A stretch of 64,000 nt of DNA, taken from contig NZ_ATDN01000005.1 of NCBI RefSeq assembly GCF_004014805.1, positions 62,001 through 126,000 of the forward strand, written 5' to 3'. A program made the position numbers and the translations under genes. Below, piece by piece: positions 6,987 through 15,596 of the stretch. Source of the DNA: Mycolicibacterium elephantis DSM 44368 (GTDB lineage Bacteria; Actinomycetota; Actinomycetes; Mycobacteriales; Mycobacteriaceae). Each line of letters starts with the position of its first letter. Position 1 is the first letter of the stretch. Below the pieces are notes generated by a model. That model searched no databases, had not been told where the DNA came from, and saw only the letters and a list, made by a program, of their open reading frames with translations.

Positions 6987-9617
6987 ATGCGCGTCGCGAT
7001 CGTGGGCGGTGGCGCCGCAGGTGTGCTCGCTGCGGCGCACCTGCGCCGATGTCAGCCTGAAGCGCAAATCACGCTGTTCGACGCGTCCGGACGCCCCGGG
7101 ACCGGAGCAGCGTACGGCACTGATGACCCCACCCATCTGTTGAATGTCCCTGCTCAGCGCATGTCAGCGTGGCCAGGGGATCCCGACCACTTCTGCCGCT
7201 GGCTAGAACAACGGGCTGTCACGTCATTCGAAGGCTTCGCGCCACGGCTGGCTTATGGCCGCTACCTGCAGGACCAACTCGCCGCCGCCGACGTGCGGAT
7301 CGAAACGGCCACAGTGGTCGATGTGGAGCCGGGCGCGCCAGTGCGCCTGCTGCTCGACGATGGACGTTCGCCGGTGGCCGACCACGTCGTCGTCGCGTCG
7401 GGACGCCCGGAAGGCGGCCTGCCCGATTCGCTGGGACGGGCCTTCGCCCCGGTACTGGCCGCAGAAACCGAGGGCAAGGTTGTGGTGGACCCCTGGGCGC
7501 CAGGCGCGTTGGCGGCGCTCAGCGCGCGCCGGCCGCGCAGCGCCTTGGTGATCGGCTCCGGGCTCACCGGCGTCGACGTCGCGCTACACCTTATGGCGCG
7601 CGGCGCCGAGGTCACGCTGCTGTCGCGGCACGGTGAGCTTCCACGCCGATTCCGTGCTACCGGCGCGCCGTGCGAGTTGCCCCATCTCGATGCGTTGCCG
7701 GCGACGGTTTCCCTTGCGCAGTTGCGCGCGGCGCTCGCCGCGGATCTGGCGCAGGCGCGAGCCGCCGGTTTGGACTGGCGACAGGTGATCGATGCGGTCC
7801 GACCGCATACGCCGCGGCTGTGGCGGTCACTCGGCTGGGAGGACCAGCGCCGGTTCGTGCGTGAAGATCTGCGGCAGTGGGAGGTCCTGCGCCATCGCAT
7901 GCCACCCACCGTCGCCGACGCGGTCTATGCAGCCATCGACCGTGGACAACTGGCCATCGAGGCCGGGGAGGTCGCCGACGTGTCGCTGCGCGGCGGTGGC
8001 GTGGAACTGGTGGTGACAACCACCGACCGATCGGTGCGTCGGCGCGCGGCCGCGGTGGTGGTGGCAACCGGCACCACGTGGGATCGGCGGTCGCTGCACC
8101 GATGCCCACTATGGGCCAATCTGCTGGCCAAAGGCCTTGCCTCGCTGCACCCGAGCGGGATCGGTGTGCGAGTCGACCCGGAGGGCTACCTCATCGACGC
8201 GGACGGGAACACGGCGACCAACGTCGTGTGTCTCGGATCGATCCGTCAAGGCGAGTCGTGGGAGAGCACTGCGATACCCGAGATCCGCGCTCAGGCAGCT
8301 GCCGTCGCGGCGTTGCTCGGCAACAACGTACGCGAACGTCGCATGCGAGCGCCCACACTGATCAGGACCGCGCCGGAGTTGACCGGTGCGGCAGCCTCAT
8401 ATGCCGAGGGTGTGCGTCGCCTGCTGGCCGTGCAGGACGGCGCAGCCGCGGCGTTCGCCGCCGCGGTCGTAGAAGACCCGAACCACGCTCGGGCACACGT
8501 CGCGCTGGCCATGATCGCCACCGAACGGCCTGATCGCGCCGGCGGTCCCGACGCGGTCACCGGCCATCTCGCTCGAGCGCGTTCGGCGCTGAGGTACGGA
8601 AGCGACGAGGACCGCAGCCACGTAGAGGCCATCGCAACGTGGTGCGAGAAGGGCAACACGACGGGCACCGCGGCCCTCATTGACCATCTCGGTCGCGTCC
8701 CGGACGACGCCGTCGCATTACTCGTGCTGGCGCCGTCGATCGCCTTTGCAGGCGCTGGTGACGCGCTGCCCGACGCATGGCAGTACGTCGAGCAATTCAC
8801 GGGTGTGCACGGCGAGGCACCGTGGTATCTCGGTTTACGCGCCTACGGCCGCACCGAGCAGGGCCTCTGGTACGACGCCGCCGACCTGGCCGACGCCGCG
8901 CTCGAACTCGATCCGGGCAACGGCAATGCGGCACATGCGCTTTCCCACGTGCACTACGAGACGGACGCCCACGGAGCCGGGCTCACCTGGCTGACCAACT
9001 GGATCTCCACCGACGGCAGCACACAGCGATACGTCCCGCACTTCCAATGGCACGCCGCGCTGCACGAGCTCGCCATGGGGGATGCCGCCGCCGCTGCACG
9101 CCGGTACGCCGCATTTCTCGCACCGCCCCACTCCAAAGACGTCCGCTGCCTCGTCGATGCCGGTTCACTCGCATGGCGGGCGCGGCTACACCCGGACTGG
9201 GTCACCCCGCCCGACCCGATGCCCGTGCTCGCCGAGGTCGGCTCGCTCGCCTACGCACCCAGAACACCGTTCATCGCCTTTCACGCGCTGCTTTTCCTGG
9301 CCGCAGCCAACGATCCGGCCGCGATCCGCGCGATCCGCGTTCCGGGCGCGACAGACGCGCAGGCAATGACGTTGCGGCTCATCGGCGAAGGCCTCATCGC
9401 GCTGACGGCCGGCGAGCCGCGCACCGCCCTCGATTACCTCCTCGAATCGCTTCCCGGGTTGGCGTCCATCGGCGGTAGTCGTGTGCAACAAGAAGTGGTC
9501 CTGGAAACGGCGCTGGCCGCGATGCTTCAACTCGGCGCGCCTGGTCAGGCGGCGCGCCTGCTGTCACGGCACCGCGCGGCGACGGTGCCGCAGGTGACCC
9601 GCGGCGCCGTGAACTGA
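6987..9617 (+). CDS. Fusion of an FAD/NAD(P)-binding oxidoreductase with a TTC38/StaR-like repeat domain
   Basis: An 876-residue protein. The first ~455 residues are a two-dinucleotide-fold flavoprotein of the FAD/NAD(P)-binding_9 type: VAIVGGGAAG at the N-terminus, a GTGAAYG motif with HLLNVPAQRMSAWPG, a second Rossmann motif VIGSGLTGVDVALHL near residue 185, and an ATGTTWD motif. From about residue 460 the sequence changes to helical repeats with ALELDPGNGNAAHALSHVHY and FQWHAALHELAMGDAAAA, the signature of tetratricopeptide repeat protein 38 / StaR-like proteins. The start is placed at ATG 6987, right before the beta strand of the Rossmann fold; GTG 6984 and ATG 6951 are alternatives. I see no frameshift or stop at the junction, so the fusion looks genuine. 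Substrate unknown. Confidence 0.85.
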   Translation: MRVAIVGGGAAGVLAAAHLRRCQPEAQITLFDASGRPGTGAAYGTDDPTHLLNVPAQRMSAWPGDPDHFCRWLEQRAVTSFEGFAPRLAYGRYLQDQLAAADVRIETATVVDVEPGAPVRLLLDDGRSPVADHVVVASGRPEGGLPDSLGRAFAPVLAAETEGKVVVDPWAPGALAALSARRPRSALVIGSGLTGVDVALHLMARGAEVTLLSRHGELPRRFRATGAPCELPHLDALPATVSLAQLRAALAADLAQARAAGLDWRQVIDAVRPHTPRLWRSLGWEDQRRFVREDLRQWEVLRHRMPPTVADAVYAAIDRGQLAIEAGEVADVSLRGGGVELVVTTTDRSVRRRAAAVVVATGTTWDRRSLHRCPLWANLLAKGLASLHPSGIGVRVDPEGYLIDADGNTATNVVCLGSIRQGESWESTAIPEIRAQAAAVAALLGNNVRERRMRAPTLIRTAPELTGAAASYAEGVRRLLAVQDGAAAAFAAAVVEDPNHARAHVALAMIATERPDRAGGPDAVTGHLARARSALRYGSDEDRSHVEAIATWCEKGNTTGTAALIDHLGRVPDDAVALLVLAPSIAFAGAGDALPDAWQYVEQFTGVHGEAPWYLGLRAYGRTEQGLWYDAADLADAALELDPGNGNAAHALSHVHYETDAHGAGLTWLTNWISTDGSTQRYVPHFQWHAALHELAMGDAAAAARRYAAFLAPPHSKDVRCLVDAGSLAWRARLHPDWVTPPDPMPVLAEVGSLAYAPRTPFIAFHALLFLAAANDPAAIRAIRVPGATDAQAMTLRLIGEGLIALTAGEPRTALDYLLESLPGLASIGGSRVQQEVVLETALAAMLQLGAPGQAARLLSRHRAATVPQVTRGAVN

Positions 9618-9829
9618 CAACCCGATCGCCGTCACTGTGCTCCAACGCACGGTTCCCGAACCAATCTGGCGTGGACCGAAGGCTACGAGCTGAAGTTCGG
9701 CTGTACGGTTCCGACCCCGAAACCCCGGAACTGGAACGCATTCCGAAACCCGCGAGCATCGCCGCGCTGAGCGACATCACCACCGCGAACAGACTGCCGG
9801 TGTCGCGGCTGCAGGCCTACCTACCGAAA

Positions 9830-10284
9830 TCACGTCGCGGCGGGGGCACCGGCATCCGGGCTTTCGTACCGTCCGGTCTTCTCGCTGAGCCGGATGCGAT
9901 ACACCGCGGCATGTCCCGCAGTGCCGTGCGCGGGCGGCGTTGTGCCGGACCCACCGGGCGCAGCAGCGGCATCAGCCGGTCGATGAGCAGTCGCAAGCCG
10001 TGCTCGGCGTCCGCGCCATCGAGTTCCTCGACACGGCCCCAGGCGATCACGCTGCGCCAGTCGTTCAGAGTGTCGACGTGCTCTACCTCGAAGCACACGT
10101 CGGGATGGGCTCTCATCGCCTGCCATTTCATGCCCTCGGTGGTGTGCCCGTAGACGGCGCCGTCCTGGTACACGTAGCAGACCGGCACCACATACGGGCG
10201 TCCCTCGTGAATGCACCCGATGCGCCCGACGGCCTCGGTGCTCAGCAGTTCCTCGATTTCGTCTGGCGCGAGTGTTCCGAGCAT
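9830..10284 (-). pseudogene. Pyridoxamine 5'-phosphate oxidase (PPOX) family flavin/F420 protein, frameshifted near its C-terminus
   Basis: The N-terminal ~110 residues have the PPOX split-barrel pattern: VGRIGCIHEGRPYVVPVCYV, VYGHTTEGMKWQAMR and VCFEVEHV. In the initial frame the C-terminus degenerates after about 9955. In the next frame the expected ending is found: PPAHGTAGHAAVYRIRLSEK, then TGRYES and a stop at 9830-9832. One base is therefore missing near 9940-9950, next to a short C run (AACGCCGCC). Members of this family bind flavin or F420 and are often uncharacterised redox enzymes. The start is ATG 10284. It may be intact in the living strain. Confidence 0.7.
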
Positions 10285-10386
10285 GGTCGGCGACCCCTCT
10301 CTTAGTGCTCACCGCATCGGCCGAGCGGTTTGCCTTTGATGGTGATCCGTGCCGGGACGGCCGGACAGAGCCATCCGGACCACCTC

Positions 10387-10578
10387 TTAGGGTCTTACGG
10401 CCGTAGCAGGCTGGCCGCCGCTCGCCATCTGGGCCCGCACCTCGTCCATGTCGACCTCGCGCACGGTCTCGGCCGGCGACCACTGATGGCCGAACGGATC
10501 CCGCAACACCCCGTAACGGTCACCCCAGAACTGGTCCTCGGCCGCCTGGACCACGGTGGCTCCGGCACTCTCCAAACG
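10387..10578 (-). pseudogene. C-terminal relic of a VOC (glyoxalase/PhnB-like) protein
   Basis: Only the last ~60 residues of a VOC-family protein remain: SAGATVVQAAEDQFWGDRYG, then VLRDPFGHQWS and a charged tail. PhnB/VOC proteins of this type have about 130-160 residues. The N-terminal half, with the metal ligands and dimer strands, is absent upstream in all three frames; the sequence before about 10578 does not resemble the family. This looks like a real gene remnant rather than a sequencing slip. Confidence 0.6.
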
Positions 10579-10697
10579 TTTGGATCCGGGGTTTCCGTAC
10601 CGCGTTTCGGTTGCTACGTGCGAGATTGCACTGAGGGCTGCTGCCACCGCCACGCCGCGCAACAGCCATAGCGGGCGCTAGCACAGAAATCGGCACA

Positions 10698-11057
10698 TCA
10701 GCTGAGCTGTTGGCCGAATAGTGGGTTCTGTCCGGGGTTTCCCTGTACTCGTTGCGCGACGCCTTGGGCGAGCGCGTTGAGCAAGGGGTTCTCCTTGATG
10801 AGCTGACGCTGGTCTTCCTCAGATATCTGGTAGAAGGTCCACATTCCCCACGCCGCCGGCCGGACATACAGCGTCACCTTTTGACGGCGCCCCTTGGACT
10901 GCGGCAGCATCGCCGCAACGGGAACGACTCGGTCCAGCGTCACCGCGCTGGACAGTTCCTGGGCGAGCTTGTCGATATCCACTGAGTCCTGAAGCTCATA
11001 TGCCGATGACTGATGAGTTTGGTGGGCCGACCCCTGCAGTGCCAGGAACCACGCCAT
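10698..11057 (-). CDS. Conserved hypothetical small protein
   Basis: A 119-residue protein that I do not recognise. It starts MAWFLALQGSAHQTHQSSAY, has a polar alpha/beta composition with no signal peptide or membrane segment, and ends NPGQNPLFGQQLS. The start is supported by GGAG six bases before ATG 11057. Residues 18-50 may pair a helix with a strand (DIDKLAQELSSAVTL), and KVTLYVRPAAWGMWTFYQI looks like two beta strands. It lies 49 bp downstream of the SDR gene on the same strand and may be co-transcribed with it. Codon use looks native. Confidence 0.7.
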   Translation of the reverse strand: MAWFLALQGSAHQTHQSSAYELQDSVDIDKLAQELSSAVTLDRVVPVAAMLPQSKGRRQKVTLYVRPAAWGMWTFYQISEEDQRQLIKENPLLNALAQGVAQRVQGNPGQNPLFGQQLS

Positions 11058-11106
11058 CCTCGTCTCCTTTGCTGGTTGCGATCGACGTCAGCGTAAACGA
11101 GGCGCT

Positions 11107-12027
11107 TCAGCCATCGGCTCCCGGCGCTGCACCGGCTGCCAGTGGCAGGCTGGTGCGGGTCTCGCGCGCGGCGAATTCCCACAACCTCTTGGCGTCTTCG
11201 TAATCGCAGGCGACGGCCGCACGCCCGCTCAGCGTCGGGCCGCCCTTCAACCCGAGCCTGCTGTCGATGCCCACGTAACTGCCCGGCGGGATCGGTTCGC
11301 TGATGCAGTACAGCGTCGGTGCGGCGCCGGCGTCGAGATCGTTCGCCAGCACCACGGCCACCGCCTTGACCACCGTGTGAGCCGCCGCCATCAGCCGCGT
11401 GTCCGACACGTTGGACAGGTTCGACGCCACCCAGCCCGGGTGCGTCAGGTAGCTCGACACCGGCGAGCCTGCTTCGCGCAACCGCCGATCGAGTTCCAGC
11501 CCCCACAGCATCACGGCCAGTTTCGAGCGCGCGTAGGCGGGAAACGCCGACCACTTGCGGGTGCGCAGATGCGGATCGTCGAACGCGATGCTGGCCATCT
11601 TGTGCGCGTCGGAGCCGACGTTGATGATCTTTGACCGGACCCGCTCAAATAGCAGGTTGGTCAGCGCGAAGGGGCCGAGAAAGTTTGTGCCCAAGGTGAT
11701 TTCGAAGCCGTCCACCGTGTCGCTTCGCCGCTCGGCCACCAGGCCGGCGTTGTTGATCAGGATGTCGACCTCGCCGCCGAACAGGTCGGGAAACGCGCGC
11801 ACCGACGACTGATCGGCGAGGTCGAGTTTGACGACCGAGGTGTCGCCGCCCATCTCGGCCGCCCGCTGCGCACCGAGCTCGAGGTTTCGGACCGCCAGTA
11901 TCACGTGCGCTCCCGCGCGGGCGAGGGTCGTGGCGGTGGCCAGACCCACGCCGTTGGTGGCGCCGGTGACGATGATGCGCTTGCCGCTCAGATTGCCGAG
12001 TCGGGTCGGCGACCACTTCGTAGACAC
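11107..12027 (-). CDS. Short-chain dehydrogenase/reductase (retinol dehydrogenase-like)
   Basis: A 306-residue SDR. It has the NAD(P)-binding motif TGATNGVG near residues 22-29, a DLAD acidic site, the structural NNAG motif, and the catalytic YARSK (Tyr and Lys) with an upstream NVGSDAH serine. The long C-terminal tail with VASNLSNV and ASRL-type helices resembles the WWOX / retinol-dehydrogenase-like subgroup. The expected role is NAD(P)H-dependent carbonyl/alcohol interconversion of an unknown lipid-like substrate. It is probably co-transcribed with the small gene that follows it. Confidence 0.88.
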   Translation of the reverse strand: MSTKWSPTRLGNLSGKRIIVTGATNGVGLATATTLARAGAHVILAVRNLELGAQRAAEMGGDTSVVKLDLADQSSVRAFPDLFGGEVDILINNAGLVAERRSDTVDGFEITLGTNFLGPFALTNLLFERVRSKIINVGSDAHKMASIAFDDPHLRTRKWSAFPAYARSKLAVMLWGLELDRRLREAGSPVSSYLTHPGWVASNLSNVSDTRLMAAAHTVVKAVAVVLANDLDAGAAPTLYCISEPIPPGSYVGIDSRLGLKGGPTLSGRAAVACDYEDAKRLWEFAARETRTSLPLAAGAAPGADG

Positions 12028-12093
12028 GCTGGCAGATTAACCAGATGGCCGCCCCGCTGATGCGAGGCGGCCATCTGCGGGAACGGGGCTACG

Positions 12094-12357
12094 TCACCAC
12101 TTCCAGGGCTTGTCCCAGTGGCCTGGCGGCGGCACACCCGGAATTTTCGCGATGTGTCCGGGGGGCGGGACGAACGGCAGATGCCCGATGTGCCCCGGCG
12201 GCGGAAGGACATGATGGCCTGGCCCCGGCGGGTGCGGATGCCACCACCAGTCGTCATGGGCTTGGGCCTGACCCGTGCCGAGGCCGACGGACGCGAGACC
12301 CAGCGCACCGGTGAGTGCGACCCCAGCGGCAATCGTTTTCAGTGTTTTTCTGCTCAT
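12094..12357 (-). CDS. Small secreted His/Pro/Gly-rich protein
   Basis: An 87-residue preprotein with a clear Sec signal peptide (MSRKTLKTIAAGVALTGALG, cleavage likely after AQA and before HDDWWW). The mature part is about 55 residues made of GH, PPPGH and WH motifs, including three PPPGHI/W units. Such His-rich segments can bind Zn or Cu, but no function is established. The start is ATG 12357, with GGAG six bases upstream; a longer open frame to 12558 lacks this support. It converges on nothing and sits 66 bp downstream of the end of the gene-poor region. Confidence 0.75.
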   Translation of the reverse strand: MSRKTLKTIAAGVALTGALGLASVGLGTGQAQAHDDWWWHPHPPGPGHHVLPPPGHIGHLPFVPPPGHIAKIPGVPPPGHWDKPWKW

Positions 12358-12913
12358 CGGGAACTCCAATCGGCTGGTTGCCCAGCCGCTATCAGGAAAC
12401 GGCCCGCCGGTCTTGGGCTCAACCCGGCAAGACCACATAACGCCTCCGATACCTCTATCGTTCCACCGGTCCACCGCGTTATCGACCGCCGCGAACCCAG
12501 GCGAGCGGGTCCCAGTTCGCCAAGCGTCAGGTATTGACTGACCCGCGTGATTGCTCACGCGTACGGGAAACAGATTTTTGACTGCGGCATTCGAAGGCGT
12601 CGATACCTCGCCATGCGATCACTCCACCGGCCGATCTGTCGGCGTATGGCGCATTCGTGCCAGATCTTGATTGCACGATTGTAGGCCAGATATTAGCCCC
12701 GCTACCCACCGTGCGCCTGTCGGCTGGCGCCGCCGCCACCTGCCGATTGCCACGGCTCTGACACTCCACTGCCGGGACGGTCACCCACCCTGAAATGCAG
12801 TGGTCACACACAGCAAATCCGCGCAAGCCCGAGGTTTACGTCGTCGTCAGTTTCGACTGGCTTTTCCGGCTCCTTCATCGACGACAGCAAGTAAGTTCAC
12901 GCGCGGGGAGCAG

Positions 12914-13036
12914 ATGGATTCGCGCGGTAATTCGAACCCTTTTACGCTTGAAGATCGTTTGGATGCAATCAATCTTGATGGGCCGACGAAGCACCCTTTT
13001 CCCGTCGGTCCATCCCCGAGAAATTCGCGTCAATAA
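12914..13036 (+). CDS. Possible 40-residue leader peptide
   Basis: An ATG preceded by GGGGAG (spacing three bases) opens a 40-codon frame ending TAA at 13034-13036. It encodes a hydrophilic peptide starting MDSRGNSNPFTLEDRLDAIN. It is 81 bp upstream of the exported Ala-rich protein and spans a 12-bp-stem hairpin. The composition is protein-like, but the frame is short and could be chance in this AT-richer stretch. Confidence 0.25.
   Translation: MDSRGNSNPFTLEDRLDAINLDGPTKHPFPVGPSPRNSRQ
12977..13014 (+). promoter_or_regulatory. Strong hairpin in the 5' leader of the Ala-rich protein gene
   Basis: GATGGGCCGACG (12977-12988) pairs with CGTCGGTCCATC (13003-13014) over 12 bp with one G-T wobble, closing a 14-base loop. 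No T run follows, so it is not a classical intrinsic terminator. It could be an attenuator or an mRNA-stabilising structure for the gene at 13118. Confidence 0.4.
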
Positions 13037-13117
13037 ATTTGTTTGGATTTGCTGAGCGGTGGCTACTGAGCTCATACCACGTTCGCTATTCGGCCCACCT
13101 CACCCTAGGAACATCCC

Positions 13118-14572
13118 ATGGAACTCGCAGCTCGCCCACTCGTCACCACCGGGGTCGCCATCGTCGGCGCCACCGCCCTGATCGCCAGCCCGATCGCGGC
13201 GCCCGCGCCCGACATCGCGATCCCGTCCGTGCCTTCCCTTGCGGCCGACAACGAGTTGTTGGCCGCCCTCGCCGACATCGGCCCGATCCCGACGTTGATT
13301 GATCCCGCCGACGCCGCATCGGCGCTGACGTTCCTGATCACGCAGACCTCCGAGCTGATCAACGCCGGTCTGATCACCGTCGCGGAGGGCCTCACCTTCG
13401 GCGCCGACCAGTTCGCGGCGCTGATCGCGGCCGGGCCCGCCACAGTCACCGCGCTGGTGGCGGCGGCCGCGGAAGCCGGCGCCTACTTCAGCACCCAGCT
13501 GGCCGAGCTCGTCATCTTCGGCGTGACCCAGGCCGCCGGCCTGGTGAACTTCGCCGTCGCGCAGGCGGCCGTCGCCCTGGCAGACGCCGGCGCCACCCTG
13601 GTCGAACTGGTCGCTGCGGGCGCGAACGCGTTTATCGGCCTGGTCGCCGCGGCAGCCGAAAGCGCCACGTTCCTCAACAACAACGTCGTCGAACTCGTGG
13701 TGTTCGGCTTGAATTCGGTCCTGCCGGCGCCCTTGGCGGCTCCACTGGAATTTCTGGTGACCCAAGGCGCGGGGTTGGTGAACTTCGGCATCGCCGCAGC
13801 GGCGGCCGGTTTGGAGTCCGGTGCCGAAGCGTTTGTCGGTCTCGTCGCGGCAGGCGCCGCCACCGTCGCGGGCCTCACCGCCGCCGGCGTCGAGCTCGGG
13901 GCATTCGTCGTCGACTCGCTGGCCGAACTGGTGGTGTTCGCCACCGCGCAGGTCGCGGGGCTCGGCAACTTCGGGTTGGCGCAAGCGGCGGCGGCCGTCG
14001 CCGTCGGCGCCGAAGTGCTCACCGGCCTCGCCGACGCGGGCGCCGAGCTGTTCGATGGCTTCGTCACCGCCGCCACCGAGGTCGGCGCATTTCTCAACAA
14101 CGCCATCACCGACGCGGTGACCTCGATCATCGGTGGAATCGCACCCGCTGCCACGGCGGCGGCCGACACCTCGTTCCGCTCGGCGGCTCCCGGCCCCGAA
14201 GACCTTCCCGGGTTCGGGGCGCGAACGTTCGCGGTGAGCGTCGACAACGGTTCTGTCGAAACGGGTTTGGGCGGTCCTGGCGACGGTGACAGCCTTGGCG
14301 CTGCTGCCGAGGGCGACGCTGCCGGCGTCGACGACGCCTCGAGCGACCTGGGCACCGGTGGTGAGGAGGACGACGTCGTCGTCGTCGACACCGACGATGA
14401 GGAGGATCTCACTGATTACTCAGACACCGTCGAGGCAGAGGGATCCACCGCCGGTGCGTCCGAAACTGAGGACGACGGCGCCGCCACGGACGCAGGCACC
14501 GACACCGACGCAGGCACCGACACGGGCCCAGGCTCCGATAGCGGTTCCGGCGGCGGCTCGAGCACTGACTAG
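13118..14572 (+). CDS. Exported alanine-rich repeat protein with an acidic Asp/Thr/Gly C-terminal tail
   Basis: A 484-residue protein. Its start, MELAARPLVTTGVAIVGATA, followed by LIASPIAAPAPDI, is typical of a mycobacterial family of surface or secreted Ala-rich proteins. Residues ~120-350 contain about three degenerate copies of a 60-80-residue unit. Each begins with (A/V)ELV(I/V)F, contains AGL(V/G)NF, and continues as Ala/Gly/Val helices ending near FLNN or FVVDS. From about residue 360 the protein becomes a low-complexity tail rich in D, E, T and G (EEDDVVVVDTDDEEDL). AGGA is seven bases before the start. No catalytic motif is visible. It resembles PE-PGRS proteins in composition but has no PE domain. 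Confidence 0.75.
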   Translation: MELAARPLVTTGVAIVGATALIASPIAAPAPDIAIPSVPSLAADNELLAALADIGPIPTLIDPADAASALTFLITQTSELINAGLITVAEGLTFGADQFAALIAAGPATVTALVAAAAEAGAYFSTQLAELVIFGVTQAAGLVNFAVAQAAVALADAGATLVELVAAGANAFIGLVAAAAESATFLNNNVVELVVFGLNSVLPAPLAAPLEFLVTQGAGLVNFGIAAAAAGLESGAEAFVGLVAAGAATVAGLTAAGVELGAFVVDSLAELVVFATAQVAGLGNFGLAQAAAAVAVGAEVLTGLADAGAELFDGFVTAATEVGAFLNNAITDAVTSIIGGIAPAATAAADTSFRSAAPGPEDLPGFGARTFAVSVDNGSVETGLGGPGDGDSLGAAAEGDAAGVDDASSDLGTGGEEDDVVVVDTDDEEDLTDYSDTVEAEGSTAGASETEDDGAATDAGTDTDAGTDTGPGSDSGSGGGSSTD

Positions 14573-14624
14573 CCGCTCACCCATCAACCGCGGCGTAGGC
14601 CGGCGTCCTTTCGGGGTTGCCGGT

Positions 14625-15518
14625 CTACCCGAATTCCTTCACCACGTCAGCGACCCGCCGTAGCTGGTCGAGGTCGGAGCTCGTTGGGATCAAGTGGATT
14701 TCGTCGGTTCCGATGTCGCGGAACCTGCGCAGCACCTCGGCCAGCTCGTCGTCGGTGCCGGCCCAGCCTGTGCTGGGCGCCATCGCATCGACGTAGTCGG
14801 CCGGGATCCAGTTCATGTACCGGCACAGGTGCCGGTGCACTTGAGCCCGCGGGCCGTCGCCGTCGCCGATGGCGAACCAGAACGACGTGGCCAGGTGTGG
14901 GTCGGGTTTTCCGGCCTCGGCCCACGCCTGGCGTGCGACATCGAACAGTTCGTTCTGCTTCGCGACGTCGAGATCCAGGGTGGTGCCCGCCATCCCGTCG
15001 GCCCACCGGGCGGCGCTGCGCACGGTCTTCGGCCCGATGGTGCCCACCAGAAGTCGCGGTCCGCCGGCCTGAACCGGTGGCGGCCCGACCGCGACGACGG
15101 AGTCGGTCACCTTCTCGCCGGCCCAGACACGTTGCATCACCGCGACGCGGTCGGCCATCTCCCGCATGGTCTGCGTCGCCGGGTCCGCCCCGACGGCGTG
15201 GTAGTCCTCGTGCCGGCCGCCGACACCGATACCGACTGTCAAGCGGCCGTCGCACAGCATGTCACCGGTCGCCAGTTGCTTGGCGAGCATGACCGGGTCG
15301 TGCAACTGCGGCACCACCACGGTCGTCACCAACCGCACCCGGTCGGTCCAGGCCGTGAGCGCGCCCAGCAACGTGAGGCTCTCGGGATTGTCGAAGGCGA
15401 TGCGCTCGCCCCAGCACAGTGACGAGAACGGTCCGTCGTCGACGGCCCGAGCCCACGCCTTGAGCGTGCCGGCGTCGAGGTCGGCTTCCATCACCGGCAT
15501 GGTCATCCCGATCTGCAC
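14625..15518 (-). CDS. LLM-class F420-dependent oxidoreductase
   Basis: A 297-residue luciferase-like (beta/alpha)8-barrel protein. Typical segments are GMTMPVMEADLD, SLCWGERI, TVVVPQLHDPVMLAKQLAT, VGIGVGGRHEDY, LLVGTIGPKTVRSAARWADG and the C-terminal GTDEIHLIPTS. Mycobacterial members usually use F420 rather than FMN. The start is GTG 15518; longer frames would run into the divergent VOC gene. The substrate cannot be inferred. Confidence 0.85.
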   Translation of the reverse strand: MQIGMTMPVMEADLDAGTLKAWARAVDDGPFSSLCWGERIAFDNPESLTLLGALTAWTDRVRLVTTVVVPQLHDPVMLAKQLATGDMLCDGRLTVGIGVGGRHEDYHAVGADPATQTMREMADRVAVMQRVWAGEKVTDSVVAVGPPPVQAGGPRLLVGTIGPKTVRSAARWADGMAGTTLDLDVAKQNELFDVARQAWAEAGKPDPHLATSFWFAIGDGDGPRAQVHRHLCRYMNWIPADYVDAMAPSTGWAGTDDELAEVLRRFRDIGTDEIHLIPTSSDLDQLRRVADVVKEFG

Positions 15519-15596
15519 GACGGCGATTCTGGCACGGCCGGCCGCGATGCCCGGGATTGACCTCGACAAACCGTGCCCGCTGGCAGCATGGCGGCT

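Larger units (their letters stand above)
12358..13117. other. 760-bp gene-poor region with an AT-rich leader
   Basis: I find no recognisable protein family here. The left half (12358-12790) has ordinary GC and no convincing coding frame. The right half (about 12880-13090) is clearly AT-richer than the rest of the window and contains a small open frame with a ribosome-binding site (12914-13036), a strong hairpin inside it (12977-13014), and the ribosome-binding site AGGA seven bases before the 13118 gene. It probably holds the promoter and a long 5' leader for that gene. Confidence 0.5.

Noticed and set aside
9618..9829. Protein-like segments on both strands between the fusion gene and the PPOX gene (for example ELERIPKPASIAALSD on the plus strand)
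   Set aside because: Too short, no start with a ribosome-binding site, and no family recognised; could be a relic but cannot be supported.
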